A DNA stretch of 64,000 nt, taken from assembly GCA_016710765.1 (NCBI GenBank), contig JADJUJ010000004.1:186001-250000 (forward strand), given 5' to 3'. Source of the DNA: Lewinellaceae bacterium. GTDB lineage: Bacteria; Bacteroidota; Bacteroidia; Chitinophagales; Saprospiraceae. Below are positions 53,221-62,435 of the stretch, piece after piece. Every line of letters begins with the position of its first letter. Positions within the stretch are counted from its first letter, which is position 1. Both the position numbers and the translations under genes were made by a program. The notes below the pieces were generated by a model that had not been told where the DNA came from, did not search any database, and saw only the letters and a program-made list of their open reading frames with translations.

Positions 53221-55823
53221 AATCCTCCCAGCCATATTCCGCCGTGGAAAACCGTCACCAGTTTGCTCAGATGCAGCCCCCCAGCATCCAGCGCCACGAA
53301 GTACACACCGTTGGGCAGGCTTCCAAGGTCAACCGATGCATGCGACGCACCTGCAGGGACATTGGTCTGGAGCCGAACAGCGCCCAATACATCAAAATAC
53401 CGCAAAACACCATCAGCAGGCGCCGGAGTCAGCCAGCCAAACTGCTGTACCCAAGCCCCCGGGTTAGGCCTAACCTTCAGGTTATCGCTGCCCGCTGGAA
53501 AACTTCCGGGGATGAAATAAACCACTTCAGTTCCTGCTGTATTGGTGCGCACCGGGTCGTTAAAATCAAAGTAGATGTCGCAAAAATTCTGCACCGATTC
53601 CCCCAGCTGTAAGTCCGGCAATGGGTTCACAGAAAACTTCACAAAACCATGGCTGGCCGGTTCATTGCTGGTAGAATCGGGCAAATTGATGACATCAAAA
53701 TAGAACTTCACAATGCCGTCCCCACTGAGTGACCAGTAGCATGGATGACTGCTGGAAATAAAGCGAAAAGAAGCCGGATCCACGCCAAACGCCAGCGTAT
53801 CCACAATTCGGACAAACGTAGCAGGATAATTGCCGGTATTCTGAAACCGTATGGTATACTCAAACCCGGTGCCATCTGCCAGCATCGCAGGTGTTATGTA
53901 GGCCGGATAAACCTGCTTATCGTTGGGGTCAATGGAGCCAACGGTACTGGCGTGCAGCACATACCGGTGGTTGGCCAGTTCGGCATCGCCGGCAAAGGGC
54001 CTTATGTTTGTACTGATTGTCAGTGGTGTATTGTTGGGCGTACCCAGCTTGGTGCTTGCATGGAGTAGCAGAACCCGCGTTTCCCCGGCGGCCATTGTGC
54101 CCAGATTCCAGTGCAGGGAGTCGCCGTACTGCAGCGCTTGCGGCGTAGCATCCAGAAACTCGAGCTGGTAGGGAAGTGTCAATCCAAGCGAAACGTTGGC
54201 TGCGGATTGGGTCCCCAGGTTCTTTGCCGTCAGTTGCAAGGTCGTTGCAAAACCCTGCCGAAATACGGAAATATTGGTCAGATCGACGCTCAAATCGAAG
54301 AATTGTACGGGAAAATGAATCCCGAAATTGTAGCCCGTTGTATCAGTTGTAACAAGGTAGAATGCCGGATTGGCCACTGCCTGCGGGCTGGGCAGCACAA
54401 CGGAAATGGTATCTCCTACACTCACGCTGGAGAAAAAATACGCACCTGCCGGATTGCTGGCAGACATCGCTCCATTGCTTCCCAGCAGTACAATGCCATT
54501 CAGCGTCGGCTCGCCAGGATCCTGCATGCCGTTGTTGTTCTGATCTTCGTACACGACACCCTCGGCAGCATGGGCGGGCGGCGGTGGCAGGTATATACCG
54601 AAAGTGTAGTTGAACCCATCCCAACCCTGGTTCATTACATAAGATGCCGGGTGAATTTCTGCATCTATCGCTGGTGGGAGCAAAAACACTGTTTCCCCGT
54701 TTTGAATTATGGGAAAAACAAAATACCCGCCGCTGTTGGGTGCCGAAACCTGGCCCTGCGAGGTCTGAACGGTAACTCCCTGTTTGTAAAGCGGTTCCCC
54801 GGGGTCTTGCACCCCGTTGTTGTTCCAATCATGATAAATGGTGCCGACAGCCCCATACGGATAAAAGTTCAGCACCGTGATTTTTTGCTTGACAATGCTG
54901 TCGCAACCAAGATACGTATTGTAAGGAGCAGAGACAAGGTTATACATCCCCGGAGCATTCAGGTATACATATGGCTCCTCATTCCAGACAAATGGCATAT
55001 CAAAGTAAGTCAGCAGTGTATCCGGCAAAATAGTCGGGGGGATGGGCTGCACCACCACTGGCAAACAAGTAGGAACGCTGCTACCGGAACAAACGTTCAT
55101 GGCAGTCACGCACACATTGCCGCCCTGATTCCCAAAGGTCACAGTGATCTGCGTTCCAGTCGGGGCGGGTATATCAAGCGAACTTAGCCATCCATCGTTA
55201 ATGATGGCGCCAGGTGGCACACTCCAGCTGTAATAAGTGGCATTCGCGACTGAAGGTATGGTGTAAACGGCCTGTCCGCCCGGGCATATCTGCGTGGCGC
55301 CCTGTACGGTGGAGACTTGGAATGGCGGGGATGATTGCGTTGAACCACTGGTCACATCAACGATAAAATCGCAAACATCGCTCGTGAAACCATCGATTAA
55401 TAAAAAATACTGTTGTCCCGGTGTAAATCCATCGAAACTTAACCCAAGCGGTATACCAGCACCCTGCGGTAAACCTGGATTGCATACTAAAACATCGCCC
55501 TGGCAACCCTCAAGAAATGCCATCTGTAACCCATCTCCCTGCAAGCAGTTGTACACTGTCAGGTCCATGGTAATCTGTTCCGTGCCAGCAACGAAACCTA
55601 GCCAGACAGGGTTGTGAACAGTGATCTGACCACAGATCTCCATATTGTTGGGATAACCATCGGCATTGTTGCCATGCAATCCATCCAAATTGCAGAAAAT
55701 ACAAGAATTATTGCAGTTGGTAGGAAGTGGCGTAATGTCCGGAGGACAAGAATAAAGCGCTTGTGCCCGGAGGGCTACACCGAACAACAGCAAACCAGCG
55801 GAGAGTAATGATCTGTAGTACAT
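53217..55823 (-). CDS. Large secreted protein with SdrD-like B repeats, DUF7619-like domain and T9SS signal
   Basis: From the ATG at 55823 the protein has 868 residues with signal MYYRSLLSAGLLLFGVALRAQ. A Cys-rich N-terminal region (about 25-170) is followed by a PKD-like stretch, then two SdrD_B-like repeats (TIYHDWNNNGVQDPGEPLY and GVVYEDQNNNGMQDPGEPTL). A DUF11/DUF7619-like domain with SIDPNDKQVYPAYITPAM follows, and the C-terminal T9SS sorting region runs KVRPNPGAWVQQFGWL ... GVYFVALDAGGLHLSKLV. The family is surface-exposed, with adhesin-like roles inferred. It lies on the opposite strand between trpCF and trpB. Confidence 0.88.
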   Translation of the reverse strand: MYYRSLLSAGLLLFGVALRAQALYSCPPDITPLPTNCNNSCIFCNLDGLHGNNADGYPNNMEICGQITVHNPVWLGFVAGTEQITMDLTVYNCLQGDGLQMAFLEGCQGDVLVCNPGLPQGAGIPLGLSFDGFTPGQQYFLLIDGFTSDVCDFIVDVTSGSTQSSPPFQVSTVQGATQICPGGQAVYTIPSVANATYYSWSVPPGAIINDGWLSSLDIPAPTGTQITVTFGNQGGNVCVTAMNVCSGSSVPTCLPVVVQPIPPTILPDTLLTYFDMPFVWNEEPYVYLNAPGMYNLVSAPYNTYLGCDSIVKQKITVLNFYPYGAVGTIYHDWNNNGVQDPGEPLYKQGVTVQTSQGQVSAPNSGGYFVFPIIQNGETVFLLPPAIDAEIHPASYVMNQGWDGFNYTFGIYLPPPPAHAAEGVVYEDQNNNGMQDPGEPTLNGIVLLGSNGAMSASNPAGAYFFSSVSVGDTISVVLPSPQAVANPAFYLVTTDTTGYNFGIHFPVQFFDLSVDLTNISVFRQGFATTLQLTAKNLGTQSAANVSLGLTLPYQLEFLDATPQALQYGDSLHWNLGTMAAGETRVLLLHASTKLGTPNNTPLTISTNIRPFAGDAELANHRYVLHASTVGSIDPNDKQVYPAYITPAMLADGTGFEYTIRFQNTGNYPATFVRIVDTLAFGVDPASFRFISSSHPCYWSLSGDGIVKFYFDVINLPDSTSNEPASHGFVKFSVNPLPDLQLGESVQNFCDIYFDFNDPVRTNTAGTEVVYFIPGSFPAGSDNLKVRPNPGAWVQQFGWLTPAPADGVLRYFDVLGAVRLQTNVPAGASHASVDLGSLPNGVYFVALDAGGLHLSKLVTVFHGGIWLGGF

Positions 55824-55903
55824 GGCGACGTTTCTTAAGAAATACAATTCCAAGATACAAGCACCATGCCTTTCCGCCGCCTGCAAATATTTTTTTTATA
55901 AAA

Positions 55904-55936
55904 CTTGACCGCAGCCCAAAGAAGTACTTACATTTG
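55904..55936 (+). promoter_or_regulatory. trpB promoter
   Basis: CTTG (55904-55907), a 21-bp spacer and TACATTTG (55929-55936) match the trpGD promoter layout exactly. The dyad at 55934-55963 starts in the -7 box. Confidence 0.75.
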
Positions 55937-55963
55937 TATCATCGTACTGATACATTGATACAA
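55934..55963. promoter_or_regulatory. Candidate trp operator dyad (trpB copy)
   Basis: This 30-bp dyad reads TTGTATCA-tc-GTA-ctga-TAC-at-TGATACAA. Compared with the trpGD copy, both arms change together (T-A to C-G), so symmetry is kept. It ends 2 bp before the trpB ATG. Confidence 0.7.
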
Positions 55964-55965
55964 TT

Positions 55966-57213
55966 ATGATTTCTACAACAAGCACCTATCGGCAGGATAT
56001 TCTCAGCAGCACTGGTCATTTTGGCCCTTACGGTGGCACTTATGTGCCCGAAGTGCTGCTCCCCGGTCTCCAGGATATTGCAGCGGCTTACGACCACCTG
56101 AAAACCGATCCTGATTTCCTGGACGAGTTTCACACAGCGCTCCGCGAATTCGACGGTCGGCCTACACCACTGACACCTTTGCCAAGGCTGAGTGCTGAAA
56201 TTGGCGGCGCGCAAATATTTTTAAAAAATGAGGGCCTCAACCATACAGGTGCGCACAAGATTAATCACTGTATTGGCCAGGCCATCCTGGCCAAACGCCT
56301 CGGCAAAACACGCATCATTGCTGAAACGGGTGCCGGACAGCACGGTTATGCCACCGCTGCTGTCTGCGCTCGGTTCGGACTCGATTGCACTGTTTATATG
56401 GGCCGCATAGACTACGAACGGCAGCGTCCGAACGTTTACTGGATGGAACTGCTCGGGGCAAAAGTAGTGCCCGTAGAAGACGGCAGCCAAACGCTCAACG
56501 ATGCTGTCATCGCCGCCTTCAAAGATTGGGTGGAACACCCTGAAAGTTACTACCTCCTGGGCTCTGCAGTTGGGCCGCATCCCTACCCGGCGATGAATAC
56601 TTTTTTCCAAAAAATTGTGGGGGAAGAAACCCGCCAGCAGTGTTTGGATCAGATCGGCCGGACCCCTGATTATGTGATGGCCTGTGTGGGTGGCGGCAGC
56701 AATGCAATGGGGATGTTTTTCGAATTTCTCGACGACGAACAGGTGCAGCTCATCGGGGTTGAAGCGGGTGGCCGTGGCACGCAACCGGGGGAACACGCCG
56801 CCAAAGTAAGGCAGGGGGTAAAAGGCATTTTTGAAGGCTACCATTCCTACTTTCTGCAGGATGGGGATGGCAACATTGCAAGCACCCACTCCGTTTCTGC
56901 GGGGCTGGATTATTGTGGCATCAGTCCCATCCTTGCCCACCTGGCCGATGAAGGCCGGGTACAGTTTGCAACTGCCAGCGACGAAACAGCCCTGGCAGCC
57001 GTGCAACGCCTCGCCCTTGCCGAAGGAATTATCCCGGCGTTGGAATCGGCGCATGCATTTGCACACGCTTTCGAACTGGCCGCAAATCTTACCCCTGATC
57101 AAGTAATTGTAGTAAATGCCTCCGGGCGGGGGGAAAAAGACCTGTTTATTACCATGCGCCATTTTCAGCCGGAAAGCCTTCGGAAAGTGGGGGAACTGTT
57201 GTTGAAGGGGTGA
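55966..57213 (+). CDS. trpB: Tryptophan synthase beta subunit
   Basis: This 415-residue PLP enzyme has the Schiff-base Lys in GAHKINHCIGQA, AETGAGQHGYATA, CVGGGSNAMGMFF (phosphate-binding GGGSN) and a late GRGEKDLF. It is the TrpB1 type and needs TrpA, which follows after 36 bp. A promoter plus dyad lies directly upstream, so trpB-trpA is a separately controlled unit from trpGD-trpCF. Confidence 0.97.
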   Translation: MISTTSTYRQDILSSTGHFGPYGGTYVPEVLLPGLQDIAAAYDHLKTDPDFLDEFHTALREFDGRPTPLTPLPRLSAEIGGAQIFLKNEGLNHTGAHKINHCIGQAILAKRLGKTRIIAETGAGQHGYATAAVCARFGLDCTVYMGRIDYERQRPNVYWMELLGAKVVPVEDGSQTLNDAVIAAFKDWVEHPESYYLLGSAVGPHPYPAMNTFFQKIVGEETRQQCLDQIGRTPDYVMACVGGGSNAMGMFFEFLDDEQVQLIGVEAGGRGTQPGEHAAKVRQGVKGIFEGYHSYFLQDGDGNIASTHSVSAGLDYCGISPILAHLADEGRVQFATASDETALAAVQRLALAEGIIPALESAHAFAHAFELAANLTPDQVIVVNASGRGEKDLFITMRHFQPESLRKVGELLLKG

Positions 57214-57249
57214 ACTGTCATTCTTGTCAATTTATTAAAATCAGAAATT

Positions 57250-57993
57250 ATGCAAATTCCTATCATGGCCCATCTCGTACTCGGCTATCCGACGTTGCCC
57301 GAAAGTATCCGGACAGCGGAGCTATACATTGCAGCAGGTTGTGCCATTTTGGAATTACAGATTCCTTTTTCGCACCCCACGGCCGACGGGCCCGTCATTA
57401 CCCGCGCTTGCCAGGTTGCGGTGGAAGAGCAGGGTATTACGGTTGCCAATTGTCTGGAAGCCATAGCCGGGTTGACATCGCGTTTTCCGCAACAAGAGAT
57501 CATTGTAATGTCGTACCTCAACCGGATTTATACCTATGGCGCCGATCGGTTCCGCGAAAAAATGGAGCGAATGGGTATTCGACATCTTATCGTACCCGAT
57601 TTGCCGGTCGACAGCCCCGTTGCGAAGGCGTTACACCAACCCGGGCAGCTGCAATTATTGCCCGTACTCGCCGCAAATGTATCCGATGCCCGTTTGCAAC
57701 AACTGCTGGCTGCAGGACACGATTTTTTCTACCTGATGTCTGATTTCAAAATCACAGGCAGTACCTTTAGTCTCAATCCGCGTCTAAAACACATAGCCCA
57801 AACCATCAAGGCGACACAAGCCAACGCAAGGGTGGGCATTGGTTTTGGCATCAGTACAGCGGAACAAATTCATCAGGTGCTCGAAGTAGCTGATTGTGCC
57901 ATTATTGGATCCGCCCTGATTCGCGCACAGGAGGAAAACAGATTGAACCGCTATTTTAATGAACTGCTGCTGGAGACCACCAAAAGCACATGA
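57250..57993 (+). CDS. trpA: Tryptophan synthase alpha subunit
   Basis: This 247-residue TIM barrel retains the catalytic Glu in AILELQIPFSHPTADGP and the Asp of ADGP. Several positions are unusual compared with typical TrpA: SHP for SDP, SYLNRIYTYGADRF for the common TYYNPI..YG, and FFYLMSDFKITGS for YYVS..GVTG. IGFGISTAEQIHQV and IIGSALIRAQEE keep the phosphate site. It is probably a working but diverged TrpA. Confidence 0.92.
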   Translation: MQIPIMAHLVLGYPTLPESIRTAELYIAAGCAILELQIPFSHPTADGPVITRACQVAVEEQGITVANCLEAIAGLTSRFPQQEIIVMSYLNRIYTYGADRFREKMERMGIRHLIVPDLPVDSPVAKALHQPGQLQLLPVLAANVSDARLQQLLAAGHDFFYLMSDFKITGSTFSLNPRLKHIAQTIKATQANARVGIGFGISTAEQIHQVLEVADCAIIGSALIRAQEENRLNRYFNELLLETTKST

Positions 57994-58084
57994 CCAAAAA
58001 AGTAAAATTAAGCCCAAACTTCTAATCCAAATTGGCCAAAAACTGTTTTATCCCTAAGCGCCCAAAAGCCTAATTGCCAGTACT

Positions 58085-59200
58085 ATGACCATCCAACCAA
58101 TTTTCAATACCGACCGCCCTATACTTATAGCAGGCCCCTGTTCTGCAGAGACTGAAGAACAAGTGCTCGCTACCGCGCATGGGCTCAAAGACAAGGGCAT
58201 TCAACTCTTTCGCGCGGGCATCTGGAAGCCCCGCACACGCCCTGGCGCTTTTGAAGGCATCGGGTCGGAAGGCCTAAAATGGCTGAAGCGCGTGAAGCAG
58301 GAAACCGGCCTTAAAGTGACCACCGAGGTGGCCAATGCCCAGCACGTGTACGAATGCCTGAAATACGGTGTGGATGTGTTTTGGATTGGCGCACGCACAA
58401 CGGTTAACCCCTTTTCTGTTCAGGAAGTAGCCGACGCCATGCAGGGTACCGACATTCCGGTGCTGATTAAAAACCCGGTCAACCCCGACTACAAATTATG
58501 GATCGGCGCCATTGAACGCATTTACAAAGCTGGCATTACGCGCATCGGGGTGATCCACCGCGGTTTTAGCACCTATGGCGATTCCAAATACCGCAACGTA
58601 CCACGCTGGCAAATGGCCATCGATCTGATGCAGGAGTTTCCTGGTCTGGAAGTCATTTGCGATGTCAGCCATATTTGTGGTCGCCGCGACATCCTTGCCG
58701 AAACCGCACAGAAGGCTTACGACCTCAACTTCGACGGCCTGATGGTGGAGGTACACCCAACCCCCGACCAGGCCTGGAGCGATGCCGCCCAACAAGTCAC
58801 CCCAGCGCGTTTTGGCGAAATGATGCAAGGGTTGGTGCGCCGCCGGATTACCTCCGACGACCCCGACTACCTCGCCCAGATTGAAAATTGCCGGAATGAA
58901 ATCGACGACATTGACGAGGAACTCATCAACCTGATCGCCCGGCGCATGCAGCTCGTTAAAGAAATTGGGGTGGTAAAAAAAGAAAAAAACATCGCAGTAC
59001 TGCAGCCCGAACGCTTCCGCGCGCTCCGTGATGCGCTGCGCCGCCGGGGAGAAAAAAGTGAGCTCAGCCCGGAGTTCATAGCCATGCTGCTGGAAGCCGT
59101 GCATCAGGAAAGCATCAACCAACAGGAGCACGTTATGAACGACGGGCAGGAATCCCCGCCACGGCAGGAAGTACCCGGGAGTTTGTGGATGGGGGATTGA
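58085..59200 (+). CDS. Bifunctional 3-deoxy-7-phosphoheptulonate synthase / chorismate mutase
   Basis: Residues about 1-265 are a type I-beta-like DAHP synthase (LIAGPCSAETEEQ, LFRAGIWKPRTRPGAFEGIG, DVSHICGRRDI, VEVHPTPDQAWSD). Residues about 275-360 are an AroQ chorismate mutase (EIDDIDEELINLIARRMQLVKEIGVVKKEKN, with FRALRDALRRRG). The fusion links the first shikimate step with the prephenate branch, so it sits well beside the trp genes. The last 25 residues are a charged tail. Confidence 0.95.
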   Translation: MTIQPIFNTDRPILIAGPCSAETEEQVLATAHGLKDKGIQLFRAGIWKPRTRPGAFEGIGSEGLKWLKRVKQETGLKVTTEVANAQHVYECLKYGVDVFWIGARTTVNPFSVQEVADAMQGTDIPVLIKNPVNPDYKLWIGAIERIYKAGITRIGVIHRGFSTYGDSKYRNVPRWQMAIDLMQEFPGLEVICDVSHICGRRDILAETAQKAYDLNFDGLMVEVHPTPDQAWSDAAQQVTPARFGEMMQGLVRRRITSDDPDYLAQIENCRNEIDDIDEELINLIARRMQLVKEIGVVKKEKNIAVLQPERFRALRDALRRRGEKSELSPEFIAMLLEAVHQESINQQEHVMNDGQESPPRQEVPGSLWMGD

Positions 59201-59207
59201 AAATATA

Positions 59208-60674
59208 CTATTCCAGCCTCCCTACAATCAAATTCCGAATATACTCCTCCACCGGCTCGGCACCCATGTCGTAATTCGACATGACAACAACAACATAGCC
59301 CTGGTCTAAATACATATCCAACCCGCTGTTGAGGCCTGGAAAGCCACCGCCGTGGCCCACTACCTTCCCCTTTGGTGTCGGTTGCACGCCAAACCCAAAA
59401 CCATAACCGGCGCTGGCATAGTCAGACCACATTTTATCCAAAGCAGCCTTGGAAACCAGGCTGCCCGATTCCATGGCAAGGGCAAAACGATGCAGATCGC
59501 GAACGGTTGAATACCCGCCCCCAGCTGGTCCGCCTTTGAGCACGTGCATGAAAACATTGCTTTTCCAGGCGCCATCCTGGGCACGCAGGTAACCATCTGC
59601 CAGGTTTTCATTGACACGGTCGAGTTCGTAACAATCTGAATGGAGCATGCCAGCGGGTTCATAAATATTCTCGCGGATGTAGTCGAAATAGTTTTTTCCC
59701 GTTGCTTTTTCGATCACCACACCCAGCAACAACATCCCGGTATTGCTGTATTGGAACCGGCTGCCCGGTTCAAACGCCAGCGTATCACCTTGCACAAGAG
59801 GCTTGTAGTCGTCGACAGCCCTAAACAAGTCGCGGGTTTTTTCATAGGTATCGTTAAAATAGGAGCCCAAACCCGACGTATGGGTGAGCAGGTGCACTAC
59901 TTTACCCCGATCAGTGATGCTGCGGGGCAGCCAGCTGGCATCCACATATTGGCTGATGGGGTCGTCGAGATGTACCAAACCTTTGTCAACCAGCTGCATG
60001 ACGGCCGTTGCAGTAAACATCTTATTCATGGAACCCAGGTTAAACTTTGTATCGATGTTGTTGGGTACATGCCAGGATTTGGTAGCCTCGCCACAGGCAA
60101 ATTCATACAACACCTTATCGCCCTTTGCCAGCAGCACGGTACCGGAAAAAACGTCTTTTGCCACCAATTCGGGCATTTTTTGGGCTATTTCGCGGATCAT
60201 TTCCGCTTCACTGAGCATGGGCATGGTATAATTCAGGGGCGGGCGGGCGGGCCCGATTCGAAGCCCGGCGACCAACTCCTCAGGTCCGTCAAAGTACATG
60301 GTGATGCCCTGCCAATTGCCAAACAAGCGGTCTTTCAGGATCATGGTCGTGCCTGGCCTTTCTTCCGCGTAGCTGCGTGTGCTGAAAAAATCCAATCCCC
60401 CGGTTTGTCGGTTGGTTCCAATAAATATTTGTTCGTGTTCTTCCAGGGATACCTGGTTGCGAAAACCGGCACTACAATGCTGGTCCAGAAAATCGGCTAC
60501 TGCCGCTGGCGTCCCTGCATTCAGGGTTTCAATCAGTGCCTTGGCGCGCAGGCCGGCCTTCCCCGCCGGCAATTGCGAAACATCGGTAAAATCAGATTGT
60601 GCGCTAAGTGCGTTGGCCGCTAGCCAAAACAGGCCAGCAAAGAAGGTTTTGAGCAGCGTAAATTTAGGAGACAT
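59208..60674 (-). CDS. Serine hydrolase, beta-lactamase/penicillin-binding class C type
   Basis: From the ATG at 60674 the protein has 488 residues with signal LLKTFFAGLFWLAANALSAQ. An N-terminal domain of about 140 residues of unknown type is followed by a class C-like hydrolase with SMNK (SxxK, in GSMNKMFTA), YSNTGML (YxN) and GHGGGFPG (HxG). It is likely a periplasmic peptidase, esterase or PBP-like enzyme. Confidence 0.88.
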   Translation of the reverse strand: MSPKFTLLKTFFAGLFWLAANALSAQSDFTDVSQLPAGKAGLRAKALIETLNAGTPAAVADFLDQHCSAGFRNQVSLEEHEQIFIGTNRQTGGLDFFSTRSYAEERPGTTMILKDRLFGNWQGITMYFDGPEELVAGLRIGPARPPLNYTMPMLSEAEMIREIAQKMPELVAKDVFSGTVLLAKGDKVLYEFACGEATKSWHVPNNIDTKFNLGSMNKMFTATAVMQLVDKGLVHLDDPISQYVDASWLPRSITDRGKVVHLLTHTSGLGSYFNDTYEKTRDLFRAVDDYKPLVQGDTLAFEPGSRFQYSNTGMLLLGVVIEKATGKNYFDYIRENIYEPAGMLHSDCYELDRVNENLADGYLRAQDGAWKSNVFMHVLKGGPAGGGYSTVRDLHRFALAMESGSLVSKAALDKMWSDYASAGYGFGFGVQPTPKGKVVGHGGGFPGLNSGLDMYLDQGYVVVVMSNYDMGAEPVEEYIRNLIVGRLE

Positions 60675-60846
60675 AAACAGGTGCAATTAATTAGGTAAAT
60701 ACAACATGGTGCATGCTAAAAGCGCGTTAGAACAACACCTTTTCCCCATAAGACACGCATTCGCCAACACAGGTTGCAATCTACGAAACATTTCGTAGAT
60801 AATATTTTTGGCGCGCTAAAACAGCAAACAACCCGAGCCTCAGGGC

Positions 60847-60881
60847 AAAAAAAAACCGGATATTGCGCGGGGCAATTCCGG
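60847..60881 (-). terminator. Terminator after the DUF4197 gene
   Basis: The stem CCGGATATTGC / GCAATTCCGG is followed on the minus strand by nine Ts. It lies 32 bp past the DUF4197 stop. Confidence 0.8.
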
Positions 60882-60912
60882 GTAAAGGAGGTCAAGCCTG
60901 TGTATTTTGGAA

Positions 60913-61656
60913 TTATTTTTTGTCTTGTTTGGAAAAAACCTTTTGCAGCAGCGGGCTGCTGCGTTGGTTCACATCCGAGCGGATACCCGCTTCTTTTTTC
61001 TCAATGAGGCTGAACATTCCGGAAAGCGCCATTTTGGTTACATGGTCGTCGAGTTCTGGATTTGTTTTCGTGACGAATGGAATTTTGTTGTAGGCCGTCA
61101 CGGCGTCCCGCCAATAAGTCCGGGCATTCACCTTGTCGAGCGATTCCTGGATGATCGGTTTAAACTCGGCGTAGAGTGGTTGATAGGTGGACTTGTTCAA
61201 GTATAGGGTTGCGGAATTGGGGTCACCCATGAGGATGTTCATGGCGTCCTGGAAAGTCATTTTGGTGATGGCTGCTATGAAAATCGGTTTTGCTTTTACG
61301 GCAGCGTCTTCGGCTGCGCGGTTCATGCGTTCGGTAAGGTCGGCCTCCACGTTTCCAAATCCGGGAACTGCCTTGAGTTTATCGGCTACTTTTTGGGCTT
61401 CTTCCGGCATCAGAATTTTGTAAGCGCTCTTGTAGTAGCCGTCTTTAGCGGATAAAAAAGTGACCGCCTCTCCGACCCCATTGTCGAGGGCTTCTTTAAG
61501 GCCCCGGCCAATTTCATCCTGGCTAAGGCCGATGCCTTTATCGCCGATTTTGATGCCACCAACGGCATCCTGGGCTTTTTTTAAATTGATTTGTGCAGGA
61601 AGATAAGACGCGGCAGTGATTGTCAGCGCCATGATACCAAGTGTTTTAATGTTCAT
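60913..61656 (-). CDS. DUF4197 family protein
   Basis: This 247-residue protein has a signal-like N-terminus (LGIMALTITAASYLPAQ). The DUF4197 features are LKEALDNGVGEAVTFLSAKDGYYKSAYKILMPEEAQKVADKL, MTFQDAMNILMGDPNSATLYL and TKMALSGMFSLIEKKEAGIR. It is helical and secreted to the periplasm. Function unknown. Confidence 0.92.
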   Translation of the reverse strand: MNIKTLGIMALTITAASYLPAQINLKKAQDAVGGIKIGDKGIGLSQDEIGRGLKEALDNGVGEAVTFLSAKDGYYKSAYKILMPEEAQKVADKLKAVPGFGNVEADLTERMNRAAEDAAVKAKPIFIAAITKMTFQDAMNILMGDPNSATLYLNKSTYQPLYAEFKPIIQESLDKVNARTYWRDAVTAYNKIPFVTKTNPELDDHVTKMALSGMFSLIEKKEAGIRSDVNQRSSPLLQKVFSKQDKK

Positions 61657-61792
61657 AGGTGTGTTTGATTTTAATTGATCGCACTAATAACGCTGGAATG
61701 ATGCGCTTGGTCACGAAAAGCACCCTACTTTAGATTTTCTTTAACAGCAAGCGGATAAAAACCAATAAATTAGCGCACCAAAACAGCGCGTC

Positions 61793-62434
61793 ATGGCCCT
61801 TAACCTGCTCGACACCGAAGCTTATCCCAAATGGATGCTGCATCCTGCCTGGTGGGCTGTAACCAATATGCTGGTGTCAATTTATGGAATATTCTTCCTG
61901 AACTGGCGCACAGAACCGCTCATTTTCCTGTTTTGGATGGAGGTAATATTAAGCATTGCCGCTGCCCTGATTCGGGTAATGGGCGCCATGCAGGGAAAGC
62001 CGTTCCGGGAAACCTTGATTCCAAAAATCAGTATTCTGATTTTTGGATTTTTCATGGGCATTGCTTTCATTATGCTAACCGTCGCGTTTACCATCAAAGG
62101 CTGGAGCGACAACTGGGATGGCAGTGGCTTTCAATATATACGCTGGCAAATGCTCATTCTTGCGCTCAATTACGCCGCAGCTGTTTTTGTATATTATTTT
62201 CTCAATGGCCAGTACAAAACCGCTTCTCCCATTGGTGAACTGATGAGCGTATTTGTACGGTTGCTGTTTTTAATCTGCCTTTTAATGGTGATTACACAGC
62301 ATATGATGCCTAAATTTCCGACACTCAATCAGGCTCAATGGACGGGAGGAGCAATTGTTGGGCTCAAATTTATGGCCGACTGGATCTTCTCACGCAGATA
62401 TTTCACCCCCCGAAACACCCTGGAAACCACCTGA
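61793..62434 (+). CDS. Polytopic membrane protein (DUF6498-like)
   Basis: This 213-residue protein has five or six membrane helices (for example WWAVTNMLVSIYGIFFLNW, ISILIFGFFMGIAFIMLTVAF, LLFLICLLMVITQHMM) with an FLFWMEVILS motif similar to DUF6498 proteins. It is 1 bp from the tag gene, so the two are co-expressed. Function unknown. Confidence 0.8.
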   Translation: MALNLLDTEAYPKWMLHPAWWAVTNMLVSIYGIFFLNWRTEPLIFLFWMEVILSIAAALIRVMGAMQGKPFRETLIPKISILIFGFFMGIAFIMLTVAFTIKGWSDNWDGSGFQYIRWQMLILALNYAAAVFVYYFLNGQYKTASPIGELMSVFVRLLFLICLLMVITQHMMPKFPTLNQAQWTGGAIVGLKFMADWIFSRRYFTPRNTLETT

Positions 62435-62435
62435 C

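Noticed and set aside
54111..55187. 358-residue plus-strand frame between trpCF and trpB
   Set aside because: It is antisense to the secreted SdrD-like protein, whose signal peptide, repeats and sorting domain are clear.
55904..55963. T-box or tryptophan attenuator before trpB
   Set aside because: The promoter overlaps the dyad and leaves only a very short leader, with no room for a T-box or Trp-codon leader peptide.
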